From NCBI GenBank assembly GCA_033032175.1, contig CM065304.1:7068001-7132000 (forward strand): a DNA stretch of 64,000 nt, read 5' to 3'. A model generated the notes under the pieces. That model ran no database searches and was not told the DNA's origin. It was given only the letters and a program-made list of their open reading frames with translations. Position 1 is the first letter of the stretch; each line of letters opens with the position of its first letter. Below, piece by piece: positions 1-11,130 of this stretch. The DNA is from Saturnia japonica. Taxonomy: Eukaryota > Arthropoda > Insecta > Lepidoptera > Saturniidae. A program made the position numbers and the translations under genes.

Positions 1-2396
1 TGACGTGGTCACCGATATATCAAGATGATTGTTGTGAATGCTAGATTACACTAGATATATCCTGAGTCCCTTAGACTACGTGACCTACATATAAATAACA
101 CACGCGGTGGTCTGGAGATAAGCTAAGTTATTGTAAACAGTTGAACTTAGTCGTAAACTGGGTAAATATTTTTTTCTCATTAACCATTTTTCGATTCAGG
201 GTTAAGCTTTGAAATGCTAATTCTTGTTAGAGTTAAGTGTCCCGCCGCTCCTTCCAGCAAAAGGTTGTGTTTGGATATGGGAAAAAATTCATGATAATAG
301 TATTATATATATAGAAGTTAAAAGAGGAAAACTATTAGGGGTAAGTAGGCTTTACAAGTTAACGAGTAATAGTATCAACTTAAAAAATGTAACTAGGAAA
401 AGTAATTTCGTTCAAATTCCATTGAAAATTACATAAAGCAAATTTACCTAGATAGTTGTTTTTGAAGTGAATATTCTTAGGCGACAATTTGATTACTGGA
501 CGAAAATTGAGAGCGATTTTTAGGCGAGTTTAGTCATTTTCATTATTTGAGAGAGAAGAAAGATATAATGTAGAGAGAAGGGGAAATACAGTTATTTAGG
601 TTACCCGCATCTCTCTTTTTAAGAAGTGTCCTGTACGGTGCTCTACGCGCAATTGTTTTTTCATGATACCGACCATATCTTGGTCTTGGTCGCCCGGGTA
701 TTAAATGTCTAATATATATATAAGATATTGCTTACTAAATAGTATAAGATAATGTTACAATATATATATGAACGTGAAAATACACAAACAAAATATTGTG
801 TTGATTGAATTTGAAACGCATACGAAACTTTGTATAGGTAAGCGGATCGTCTGTCATGAGCCGATAAACTAAATAGGATGCCTCCAGCGTATGATAAATA
901 ATAACCCTTTAATTTGAATAGCTATTGCGCTTCAGTTAATTATTTATTAATAGATGAATCAAAATTACACACGATCGAAATAAAAACTATTGAATTATCG
1001 TAGAAGGAAATTCAAATTTGAAGAATATTATAACAAGATTAGATATTTGAATGGGTGATATTTATTTACTATGTTAATTTCGCTTAAAACTACGATGATA
1101 TCTGTAAGAGATTTAGATCATGATTTATTAGTTTTTTTTTTTTAATATTATATCAAACTAGCTGTGTGCCCGCGGCTCCGCAGGCTTTTGTTACTACGTA
1201 GTCGTTATATAAATCCCGTAATTTTATTGTTGCTCATAATATTGATGATTCATACACCGTATCAATTGAGGAATGACATGTAATTCTCGTGTACAATTTT
1301 CATCATAATCGGTTGAAAAATATTGTTCTATTCTACGATTTCTAACGTATTATTGACGATCCTTTATAGGCTATCAATTACGGAATGACGTATGACAAAT
1401 GCTTCCCGTCTATAAAACTTGATCAGAATCGGTTGAAAATTGATAAAAATTAAATTTTTGAATTTTTTTTTTTAACGATTTCTAACATTAATAATGAAAA
1501 ATCTTATACCCTATCAATTGACCAATGACATAAGCATCCCTTGTACGAAATTTCATAAAGGACTGGCTTCACCTACCTATAAGTTATCTATGCCAATATT
1601 ATAAAGATGAGAGATTTGATTTTTTGTTTGTAATGGATAAACTCAAAAACTACTGGACCGATTTTAAAAATTCTTTCACCAATATAAAGCTACAGTATCA
1701 GCGAGTAATATTAAATGAGATACTATTTAATATAAGTCGATTGAAAATTGTGTCGATGTGATTATGGAATCCGTAATAATGACTCATTATTCGTACTATT
1801 GCTCTTACTATTGACCTGAATAATGATAATATAAAAATAAAAGTGAATTTTTTTGCCGTCCACTCAAGGATTATAATTGTAAATTCGGAAAATTCATTAT
1901 TCGTATCGTAACTTGGAATTTGGATAACGTGAAGTCCTTAAACACCTTGCGTAGAAATAATGCATTACATTATTCGTCATTGTAATAAGACCATCTCTAA
2001 TTATCATTTAAAACGTAGCTTTTTTATTATTTATTTTATCCATTAAGTGGCGAAGGAAATAGAGCATACAGCCAATACAGCCAGCCATCTTGCAAGTTTT
2101 TGAGTAATTAAGTGAAAATTTGCCATTTCTTTTACAAATAATACTTAGATACAACTAGCTGTAAATTATTATACGGTTCTTACTGCACAAAAAAAAAAAA
2201 CAAATCTCGATATTCTAAATGGAACTATCGAATCAGTGTCATGACTCAATTAAAAAATCGATTTTTTTGGCACACGAAACAATTGTTCTATCTAAGATCA
2301 CATCCCTAAAACAAAGTTTGGAGACAGAACATTTACTACTTTGGAGAACTCGTGAAACTTTGCGGCTTTTTATTATAAATAAAAATTGAAATAATT
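1..2396. other. unassigned AT-rich DNA with short interspersed repeats
   Basis: No gene is recognised here. A 70-codon open frame near 224-436 has no family signature I know. From about 1153 a retroelement-type boundary (AACTAGCTGTGTGCCCGCGG) starts a repeat block. Within it, 1243-1565 holds three diverged tandem units, each with a TATCAATT-centred core (cores near 1261, 1373 and 1513). A second short-repeat block with the familiar AACTACTGGACCGATTTT core lies around 1600-1760. The rest is AT-rich DNA in which I see nothing. Confidence 0.5.
1243..1565 (+). repeat. three diverged tandem units of about 110-140 bp
   Basis: The phrase (C)TATCAATTgAggAATGACaT recurs at about 1259, 1371 and 1511. 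It is followed in the first two units by a TCGGTTGAAAA segment and by ACGATTTCTAAC. Spacing between cores is about 112 and 140 bases. The block directly follows the AACTAGCTGTGTGCCC boundary, so it is probably the tail region of one interspersed element rather than a satellite. Confidence 0.55.
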
Positions 2397-4115
2397 ATGG
2401 ACCACGGAACGGTGAGTACTACATTAAATACTTCGGTTATTCTCTCTTTTATTTACTGTTTATTGTTCGTTAAACCGACGCAAGATGGTTACTTTCGCGT
2501 CCTACAATAATTACCACATGAAATACTTTACGTTAAGTGACCTGATTTTGTCCTTGTTTCTAGGCTACAGTCAAACCTCTGACTAAGAAGGAAACAAAGG
2601 CTCTTTTGTCTTTAATAGAACAGAGCAAAGTTATAAATAAAACAACCAATGCCACTACAAATAAATTAAAAACAGAAGAATGGAAACGAATATCAGAAGA
2701 ATTTAACGCCACGGTCACATCATGTCGTCGTACGCCTCAACAGTTAAGATTGAAGTGGGAAAACCTAAAATAACTCTCGTAAACGCAATACTGCTATTAG
2801 AATGAACAACATTAAGGTTCGTGATAAATGTTGATAGATTTACGCAAATAATACTCCTTTAAATAGGTATTTGGTTAAATAACTATATTCTATTTTTAGA
2901 CTGGTGGTGGTGGTCCAGACTACATACCTCCGGATGACATCTTGGACCGTGTCGCTGCCTTATTAGGCAATATAGTGGATGGATTTGTTGTGCAATATGG
3001 GGGTGATGCTGAACCAGAATGTTCAAATTATAACGATCCTTGTAATGTGAATGAAAATTTGGTGTTAGAAGTTTCCTCAGAAAATCACACCAAGGAGTTG
3101 GAGGTACAAGAAATTGAGGTGGAGGGGAATGTTCAGAGCATAGCTACACCTAAACCTAAACAATACTTTTTTGGTACTCCCAGGGCTAGTGGTAATTTGT
3201 TTTTTATTTTAACTATTATGTCATGTGCTATATAATAAACCAAATTTAATTCCTAACAGGCCATGGTGCATTTGCAGAATACTTGTACAGATTTAAGGTT
3301 AAACCTAGCCCCAATTGCGTCTGTGACAACCAAACACATCAGACCGCAATCCATGTGTTGGTTGAGTGCAACATATTTTATAGGGCAAGATTGGAGTTTG
3401 AATTGGAAACCGGAATAAATATAAATACAAGGAATTTGAAAGAAATAATAAAAGAGAATAAAAGTAGTGAAGTCTTTATAAAATTTGTTACGGGAATTGT
3501 AAATAAACTAAAAATAATGAATAAATAACAAATTAATACTCACACAATATAGGCACACAGAATTTTGGTAGTGTCAAGGATTATAGTAAAACTTAAAATC
3601 CTAACAAGACAAAATATACATTGGTACTGCAACATAAACCAATACAAAGTCTCCGACCCATGTCGGAGGAAATAAAACTGGCGACTTCGTTTGGAAAAAA
3701 AAAAAAAAAAAAAAAAAAAACCAAATTTAATAAAAGGAATTTTTACTCATTTAAGGGGCAAGGGAGTGGGAGCATAGAGTTTCCAGAAAATTGGCAGTAT
3801 AATATTTTTCATTATAAGATGTACATAAATGTGATAGTTTTATGGATATTACCAATAGGAGTGTAATAAATAGAGCAAAATTCTTTAGTAACTGTGGATG
3901 TTCAAATAATAATATTTATGTTGTATTAATGTGTATAATATCTTACAGGATTCAAAAGAAAACCAAAAAGTGATGAAAATCGAGCAGCGAGAAACTTGGT
4001 CATGGCAGAGTATTTTGTAATGAAAAAAAAACTCCTTGAAGCAAAGGTAGAGAGGATCAAATTGGAGAATGAGAAAACAAAATTAGAAATTGAAAAATTA
4101 AAAAACAAACAATAA
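2397..4115 (+). pseudogene. Myb/SANT-like DNA-binding protein of a PIF/Harbinger-type element, one frameshift
   Basis: A four-exon gene can be built: 2397-2411, 2564-2815, 2900-3191 and 3949-4115, all with GT-AG borders and compatible phases. Exon 1 gives the start MDHGT. Exon 2 encodes a Myb/SANT-like DNA-binding domain (LTKKE..., EEWKRISEEFNA, LRLKWENLK). Exon 3 starts with the TGGGGPDYIPPDD segment that follows this domain in the family. Exon 4 is a lysine/glutamate-rich coiled coil ending at the TAA at 4113. Such proteins are the accessory DNA-binding partner of Harbinger transposases, or are domesticated from them. One base is missing near 2767-2769, so AAC CTA AAA runs into TAA; with it the frame stays open through NNSRKRN to the exon end. 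A non-LTR fragment sits in the last intron. It may be dead, or the lesion may be an assembly error. Confidence 0.75.
3251..3720 (+). mobile_element. 5'-truncated non-LTR retrotransposon with poly(A), inserted in an intron
   Basis: The insert ends in a run of about 25 A at 3696-3720. It is bracketed by a target-site duplication (CCAAATTTAAT at 3240-3250 and again at 3721-3731). Inside, 3283-3528 encodes the C-terminal tail of a LINE polyprotein: a CVC-x7-H-x4-C zinc-like motif of the kind found at the end of R1/I-type ORF2, followed by a basic tail and a stop. About 170 bases of 3' UTR follow. Removing the insert restores a short last intron for the host Myb/SANT gene. Confidence 0.8.
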
Positions 4116-4367
4116 AATTGGTCATAATTTTATAATATGTAGGCTTATTTAGCTCTTTTAACTTTAACATTTAATAATTATAAGGTTAATTAAAATTTCC
4201 TATTGACAAATTGTTTTTTATATTATATATATCTGGTCAAATAAAACCTGTATACATGGTTACTATTAATGATTATGTCCATTAGGTAACTGGTATTCTT
4301 TATTGAATATACAATCATTTAATGTATTTAGGTCTTCAAATTAAGGAAGCTTATATATAATATTCTT

Positions 4368-4450
4368 AGGGCGGCTTGCATCAAAACCTTGAACCAGACT
4401 TAAGATTGACAGTTGCATAGATTTTGACACAACTAAACTGAATTTAAGCT
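4368..4450 (+). repeat. possible Harbinger/MITE terminus
   Basis: The segment starting GGGCGGCTTGCATCAAAACC, continuing with CAGACTTAAGATTGAC and an AACTGAATTTAAGC echo, resembles the ends of PIF/Harbinger-type MITEs, which often carry a GGGC..TTGCA start and internal CTTAAG words. It lies between the Myb/SANT gene and the transposase fragment. I could not find a matching inverted copy or a TWA target duplication, so the call is tentative. Confidence 0.3.
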
Positions 4451-4526
4451 AAAATTTAATAAATTAAAGTACACCAAGTATATTTATTGCAATATAAGTT
4501 TAATAGATGATCTCTTGAAATATTAT

Positions 4527-5060
4527 TTACATAGCAGTAAAGTACTCATTTATCAGCTGAGTTCTTTGTCTGGCATCTTGCCCCCTAACAGTTTGAACTC
4601 CAGCAGTATCTATAGAATCTGTTGCTTGCAGCTCAACTTCTGGAGGCACTTCTTCAATATTATAGTTTCTACACATGTGTAGGACTGCTGTAGCTATAAT
4701 AACTTTTTGGACATTTTCAAGTGCCAAGCGCTGTGTCAGAGCCATCACAGGAAATCGACGCTTCCATACACCAGAAGTTCTACAAAATAAAATAGATAAT
4801 TTTTTAGAGTCATAATATCCTAATAAAGTAGAATAGTCTTTATATATTGTATACCAATTTATATTTTCAAACCTATGATTAATTTATGATTAATCACTCA
4901 CCGTTCAATACAATTTCTAGTTTTGATATGTGCTTCATTGTATCTCTGCTCATTTGCAGTAACTGTAGTCAAAAGTGGAGTAAGTAAATATGCCCTATTT
5001 GGGTATGCACTGTCACCAAGTAACCAACGATTGCCAAAAACACCAGCATCACACTGACTT
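4527..5060 (-). pseudogene. Harbinger transposase (HARBI1-like), C-terminal fragment
   Basis: Two exons on the - strand, 5060-4902 and 4779-4527, join in phase with GTGAGT and TTTTGTAG borders. The product reads WLLGDSAYP...LLTPL, then [26 protein letters not shown] and a C-terminal tail ending in NEYFTAM. GDSAYP carries one catalytic aspartate of the DDE nuclease, and the RYN.AH..TR..IER block is a hallmark of the HARBI1/DDE_Tnp_4 family. The N-terminal half with the first catalytic aspartate is absent upstream of 5060, so this copy cannot make a working transposase. It is convergent with the Myb/SANT gene, the arrangement seen in Harbinger elements, although the two could also be separate insertions. 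Confidence 0.8.
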
Positions 5061-5964
5061 GCAATAAACAGATTAATAAATATTTCTTAATGTGAAAAAG
5101 CCATCACCTTATAATTATTATCTAACATAAGTTAGATCTGTGTGCATAATATATTCTGGACTAAAATAAAATTGATAGTAAAGTTTCATATCACAACATT
5201 AGAAACAAATCACATACAAATTTTTAAACAACATGTTGGGACTATGGGCAACTTCCTATACCAAAACATTATTTACATAAGATATCTACTATTTAATATT
5301 TGTTTATTGAAGATAATAATTATATGCATTAATTATATAACATCTAAACGTTATTATAAATTATATTGTACATAGCCCTAGTTACATGCAACAAAATTGT
5401 TCATAGCATTATTTCACTTACATGCATTTTATATTTGACTTTATTCTCATATAATTTTGCAACTGAACGCGATGATTACCATTCCCCAACAGTAGCATCG
5501 AGTATTATAAGTATATAGGTGTTTGTACAACATAGAGCCATCAAATATTATTAAGACCAAACTATCGTTGACAGTTGTAGCAGTGTGTTTTAAAATAAAA
5601 CCCGTTATTTACTTGTCACACTATTACACAAGATGTGAATCTGGTATCGACGACTGGACTAGTCTGTCATACAACCGTAATATATTAAAATAATCTTTTT
5701 CCTCACGCCTGTATCATTGTATACAATATACTTTACTAAATGTACAGACTACATCACTGGAATGGATAATATACATACAGATAGCGTGCATTGTCTTTAT
5801 CGTTCATTCCGTATGTGGAAGTTATCCTGAATCGAGATCGCGAGTTTGTTTCGGCCTTAAGCAACAAGCTCGGATGCAATAAAAATGATAAGCAATAATA
5901 AGTAGCGAAAGTAATCTATATACAATTAATAATATTGAAGTGTCTGTTTTAATGTGTTTTATGT

Positions 5965-6400
5965 GCATATGAAAGTATATACGATACCTATAACAAAAAG
6001 GCCATTTTTGTCTGTCTGTCTGTTTGTTCCGGGTAATCTCCGAAACGGTTGGACCCATTTTGATGGAACTTTCATGACAGATAGCTGATGATATAGGAAG
6101 TAACTTGAGCTACTTTTATTTAAAAAAAAGGAATTAGGGTTCCGCACAAATAAAAAAAACTGGTCATGGAGAATCAGTTAGGGCGCTTATGCTGAGTAAA
6201 CTATAAGAGATATTGCAAATTAATGTATCACATAATTATAGGCATTAAATACCTACAAATAAGTCCGGGAGTGTATACATCTATCTTCTAAGGAACACCC
6301 ACAATAAGCATTTTTGTCTTTAGAATAGCCGGGAGCGGGGAGCAAGATTCACGCGTGCATTTTGTAGTCTACGTAAGTGAAGCCACGGTCACAGCTAGTA
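5965..6400 (+). repeat. dispersed repeat family, copy 1
   Basis: The family consensus starts at about ATACGATACCTATAACAAAA, then TTTGTTCCGGGTAATCTC, CGAAACGGTTGGACC, ATTAGGGTTCCGC, GGCGCTTA, and ends around AAGATTCGCGCG...CACAGCTAG. Copies in this window are 5965-6400 (+), 26385-27065 (+, in two pieces), 44577-44765 (-) and 62660-63087 (+). The GGTTGGACCGATTTTGATGG core and the CAGCTAG end are typical of lepidopteran non-autonomous retroelements, but I cannot name the family. Confidence 0.7.
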
Positions 6401-6949
6401 TATTGACAGAGTACAAAGTACTTGAACAAAGAGTCCTGGGAGCGGAGGTTCGTTCGTGTTCTAGTTATAGTTGAAGTTCGGATGATTTTTACAAATTACA
6501 AAATTTTTATTCTTAGTGATTTGCCTTACATACATGTATATACATATAACTAGTTTCTGCTCGTTACTTCGTCTGCGTGGCCTTCCTAATTGGGTCCAGA
6601 GAGGAATTTAAAATTATTCAAATATAAAGTATCCTGTGTTAATCCAGATTATACAGGTTATCTGTGTGTCAAATTTTATCCAAATTCGTTACACCGTTTT
6701 TATGTAATGGAGTAACAAACATCCAAATATACGAACTTTCACATTTTATAATGTTATTAATAGGATTATATATTTACATGTTTATTATATGTTTACTGAT
6801 GACTTGGTGAAGGTTGATTGAAGCAGCTCATGATGATTGATGATGATTGATGATTGACCCGTGACCTCATACGTGAAAAAAAACTATAAACAATAGAAAT
6901 AGTATAGCCTATAGTACTCAACGATTATCTAGTTCCAAAATTCTTAGTA

Positions 6950-7075
6950 TCAGCTCGGTAGTTCCAGAGATTATCTCCTACAAACATACAAGAATATCCT
7001 TGTTTACTTCTTTATAATAATATTATAAATACTTCTAATCTAATATTATTAAGTGAGAAATTCCTGTATATAATA
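6950..7075 (+). repeat. short interspersed repeat (TCGGTAGTTCCAGAGATTA family)
   Basis: CAGCTCGGTAGTTCCAGAGA followed by TTATCTCCTACAAACATAC and TTCTTTATAATAATATTATA is found again at 53998-54060, with related tails at 11930-12010, 24470-24550 and 33440-33510. The TTATAATATTA.TATAGATTTTA ending is the common 3' tail of lepidopteran RTE/SINE-type elements. Confidence 0.55.
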
Positions 7076-9040
7076 TATGTAATTAGTTTCTCGGAAACGC
7101 CTCCAACGATTTGAATGAAACTTTGTATTTAGATAATGGATTACATTCCATAATTACCTTGATAGATATTTTTCTTATTTTATTTTTGTAAGACATCTAG
7201 TACAGCTCGGTGGCCCAGATATATATATATATACATTGGTACAAGTTAAGGTTCCGTTCCCTAACAATCAAGTACCTACCGCATATTAATATTTTTGTAC
7301 GCGACCTTTTAGCGTTTTACTCTTGTAAGTACATGGCCCATCCGCGCGAACGCAATTGAAACTTAAGCCGGATGAATACTTAATTGTTCTGTCCTATAGA
7401 TCAACATTAATTTAGTAGTTTTAACTATTCTCACATATATATTGAAATAAAATATGATCAGAGCTCCTTTGATATATTTTAATCGGGGAATTTTCCTTTG
7501 CGGTTGGCATTTGAACGAAGTGTAATAATACTATATAAGCCGACTTTAACCTCTCTTAAGATTACATATTGTATAAATGACCCATGAGTGCATGTCGAGG
7601 TCATTTATAGCCTCATTATACGTTTAAGGCATCCAGCTGGTTATAATTCTATTAAACGTATTCTAAGAATAAAAGGGCTTGTTTTTATAAATCGTTGTCA
7701 TATTATGCGCAGCGTCAAATGTATTCAAATAATCGATATATTAAAGAAATAAATTAAAATGAAACAACATCTTCGTGTAGACGTTGTAGGGTTGTTAAAA
7801 CGCTACAATAAGATGTTTGAATTGATTAACCGATTAAAAAAAAAGGATGTTAAAATTGTAAGAACACTACTTGGCCCTACAGATCAGGCAGAAGCCTGTT
7901 CCGGTAGTTAATAGCTCGACCACATCACCAATTTATCTTATGGCACTAGACCAATATTATAATATATTGTGAATGTAAATCATTTTGGTTCATAAATATA
8001 GATTTTCTTTAAACCATCGCATAACAAATATAATAATTTTATTGAGCTCTCTTTTTAAAAATTCTAAATAAGTCAGACGATTACGATCATAGTCTTGAAA
8101 ATTAGGACTCGCATTAACCGTGTATTTCTGTCTCGTTCTCTCGCAGGCTAAATCCTATCTATTTAGTAAGATTTCAGTTGAGAAAGTTTGTTTAAAGAAA
8201 TTTAGATATAATAAAAATAATACTCACTATTTTTATTAGCATACTACCTAAAACCCGAATGTTTGGTTTGGAAACCCTGTTGGAATAATTAAATAATTGA
8301 TTGCGTAAACACATTGTATAAACAACGTCCCTCTCACTAGTAGCCACGCCCGCCCTTGTACATATCACTCCAGTACAGTAAACAAGTTTGGTCTGACATG
8401 GAACAATTACAAAGTAGAAATTCTGGAGTCTCGTTTACTATCCTGAAAACTGTTGAATAAAAAAATAACTATTTAAGAGGTAATGTTTGTATTATTGATG
8501 GGTATTTGCTTGCTGGCATACTGTCTTGAAATAATTTCGATGAAAGTTTATTTCAAAATGATTATATTAACAATATTCTTTATTATAGATGCACCAGTTA
8601 ACCGTCCTATGTACTATATATTATTTAGTACATAACGTTTATGAATTGTTTTCAAGTATAAAATTTTAAATTAACCAGTTTCTTACCGTAAATGCCGCTG
8701 AGGTTCTAAGGAAATAAAACACACATCCCATTAAATCATTTTATAATTATATGAAAATCATGAAAAAAATTATTAATTATGTTAGGAATGTTTCATAACT
8801 AATTATATCACTTTTTAATTATATGAAAATAACTTATAATTAGAATTCTTCTCAACTAATTAAATCAGTAATTAAGTAAGTAAGAAAATAATTTACAAAT
8901 TCCTATATATTATCTTAATTTATATACGTAAACATTAATATAATTTGAATAATCTTTTATTATCTTAACATTATTCGAAATGAAAATGAATGAAATTGAA
9001 TCGTAATTAAGAAAATAAGTTACATATTCCTATATATTAT

Positions 9041-10006
9041 CTAAAAATGATTCTTAGACATATGTTTAAATAAGAGCGTCATATTTGCATACACTCTGCG
9101 ACAGAATTCACATCTGGCTGTACCGTCCGTGTGTTTGTAAAGGACGTGCCTCTTCAGTGCATTTGTGGAGCTGAAGGCTCGATAACAATAATAGCACGTC
9201 ATTTCACCAGGCGGGTGAACAGTTGCTATATGATTGCTCAGCCTGCGGTCATTCGTGAAGAAGCGCCGACAATAAACACATCGATGGTTCACGTTCTGCG
9301 GGTGTTTATATTTTATGTGATTTCGCAATGCCAAATCCGAATTATATATCTTTTTACAAATACTACATGGTGTATCGGCATTTACACATAGTCTACCATG
9401 AGTAATCAATGAATCCTCGGTAAGAAACCTCTTGTAACAAACCTTGCAGGGATAAGACTGGTGCATGTAACGTTTATGCCTATTCAGGCTCAGTACGGAC
9501 GGGTAACTTTTATAGCAGGGAAGACAGTGCCCTATGACTTCATCTTCAGGGTGTATTAATAAATCATGAGCACGTAACGTACGTTTAGTTTTATATATTT
9601 TTCCACATTTGGTACACGTGTACTCGGTTACTGCTGTTGTTTGCCGGTTTGCGTTCGCTCCATTCTGATGTTCGTTCGCTCCATTCTGATGTTCGTTCGC
9701 TCCATTCTGATGTTCGTTCGCTCCATTCTGATGGTCGTCAGTTGCAAGTCCGTGCAACTGTAACAAGGAAGAGTGAATTTTGTCGCACTTGTCACACATT
9801 TCCTGGGTTTTAGTTGAAGCATCATTGGGGCAATCGAGTGATGCACTTGCTTTGAATTTATTTTTGCATATCGAACAAGTCCACTCGGTGGTTGATAATT
9901 CTCCTATGTTCAATATATCTGAGGAAACTTCATTAGAGTTACGTAAGTTTTCATAAATCGCATCAGTTTCAACGTTCTCAATATCCACTTCCACTTGAAT
10001 ATTCAT
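9041..10006 (-). CDS. intronless C2H2 zinc-finger protein, 321 aa
   Basis: A single uninterrupted frame begins at an ATG preceded by AAATTAAATAAAA, a good context for an insect start. It encodes seven zinc fingers: C131-C134-H147-H152, C161-C164-H177-H182, C187-C190-H203-C207 (C2HC), C214-C217-H230-H235, C243-C246-H259-H264, C271-C274-H287-H292 and C299-C302-H315-H320. The last finger ends one residue before the stop. Linkers are not the canonical TGEKP, so the fingers may not all bind DNA cooperatively. Two unpaired CxxC motifs lie at 44-47 and 71-74. Residues 92-118 are four copies of HQNGANE. I see no ZAD or BTB domain. It is most likely a nuclear nucleic-acid-binding protein of unknown target, and being intronless it may be a retrocopy that stayed open. 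It lies antisense upstream of the first visible Dip2 exon. Confidence 0.85.
   Translation of the reverse strand: MNIQVEVDIENVETDAIYENLRNSNEVSSDILNIGELSTTEWTCSICKNKFKASASLDCPNDASTKTQEMCDKCDKIHSSLLQLHGLATDDHQNGANEHQNGANEHQNGANEHQNGANANRQTTAVTEYTCTKCGKIYKTKRTLRAHDLLIHPEDEVIGHCLPCYKSYPSVLSLNRHKRYMHQSYPCKVCYKRFLTEDSLITHGRLCVNADTPCSICKKIYNSDLALRNHIKYKHPQNVNHRCVYCRRFFTNDRRLSNHIATVHPPGEMTCYYCYRAFSSTNALKRHVLYKHTDGTARCEFCRRVYANMTLLFKHMSKNHF
9656..9735 (-). repeat. four-copy 21-bp minisatellite inside the zinc-finger gene
   Basis: CATTCTGATGTTCGTTCGCTC repeats with units starting at about 9661, 9682, 9703 and 9724. The last unit changes at its end (GATGGTCGTC). The period is 21 bases, so the frame is kept and the protein gains HQNGANE units between the N-terminal CxxC region and the first finger. 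The near-perfect identity suggests recent slippage and probable length variation between individuals. Confidence 0.9.
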
Positions 10007-11130
10007 TTTTATTTAATTTTAGGTTTTCGTAACCAACATCAAATATGTAACTTGTAATTGTGCAAGGTTTTTTTTTTATGACTTCGTTTTGAGACACTGA
10101 CTGAATGCACATTAAGCCACGTCCATGAACGTTTTATTTTTTATGGTATCTGTGAATTAGAATAATATTATATGAAATACAAAATTGTATTTAATAAATT
10201 ATGTACATTAATTGTTATATCATTTAAAATTTCTATATTCCATACTTTTGAATTTTTACGAAGAAAAATAGCAAAGTAATGATAACAATAGCGGAAAATA
10301 GCGTTTATCTATTAGGTTGTTTAGGTTGGCAAAAAAGTGTTGAATATAAATGAGGGCGCTCTAGTATCACTAATCCCTCCCCCAATTATACCATTGTATC
10401 AGTTTTCATACTTTTTTTTTACAATACCAGAATTTAAGTACATATTAAATGCACATACAATTAAATATTGTTTAACCATGGAACTAATTTCATAATTTAA
10501 AGTATTTTACGCTAATTTCCATGCCAAGATGCAGTGAACGTATAAGTTTTACAGTTTTACCTCAAAATCGAATATGTAAACAAAACAATGAAAAAATATT
10601 GATCATGGCATTAACTAGTTTTTGGAAAAGTAATAATACAACTTTATTCTATATGTAAAATGTAATAGAATGGATAACTGTAGTTTTATAACAATAATTG
10701 TAGCCTTTCTTAATAGTGTTTCTCCGGTAAACATTGTCAAGATCCGATAAAATCAAAACGGCTTTAGATTCTTCTAAACATCGCATAAAAACTTATTAAA
10801 TAACTGCTCTTGCACTTTTACAGATGAGGACTGTTTGTAAAATAAAGGTCGGAAAAGCTTAAGTTTAAAGAAAAATTAAATATTAATTACCGAAAACAAA
10901 ACACCTAGTAAGTAGCACTTGACAGCAAATGTAATATTGCCAATTTAATAACTTTTAGTTTCTTCTTTTTTTCACCACGGTCTACTCTTTTTTACGAAGT
11001 TGGATTTGAGGAATTTGGACATCATACATGGAACATTGAATATACATAAGTATATTATAGTAAATTAATAATAATATAAATCTTTAAATAAAAACTTATG
11101 AAAATGTATCCCATGTAAGTTATGTTAAGT

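Larger units (their letters stand above)
5061..9040. other. gene-free, repeat-rich interval
   Basis: No coding region is supported. Recognisable pieces are the dispersed repeat at 5965-6400, a retroelement tail near 6550-6770 (AACTAGTTTCTGCTCGTTAC start, TTATAATGTTATTAATAGGA end) and the CAGCTCGGTAGTTCCAGAG repeat at 6950-7070. A local AT-rich duplication lies at 8740-9050, where the segment TAAGAAAATAA.TTACA.ATTCCTATA occurs at about 8880 and 9010 beside the 3' end of the zinc-finger gene. The rest is AT-rich with nothing identifiable. Confidence 0.5.

Noticed and set aside
224..436. 70-codon + strand frame
   Set aside because: No motif or family recognised and no splice partners; length alone is not evidence in AT-rich DNA.
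3621..3866. 81-codon frame with a poly-Lys run
   Set aside because: It crosses the LINE 3' UTR, its A tract and the host intron; it is not a gene.
10321..10338. Lone mariner-type terminus TTAGGTTGGCAAAAAAGT
   Set aside because: No matching inverted copy or transposase nearby, so not called as an element.
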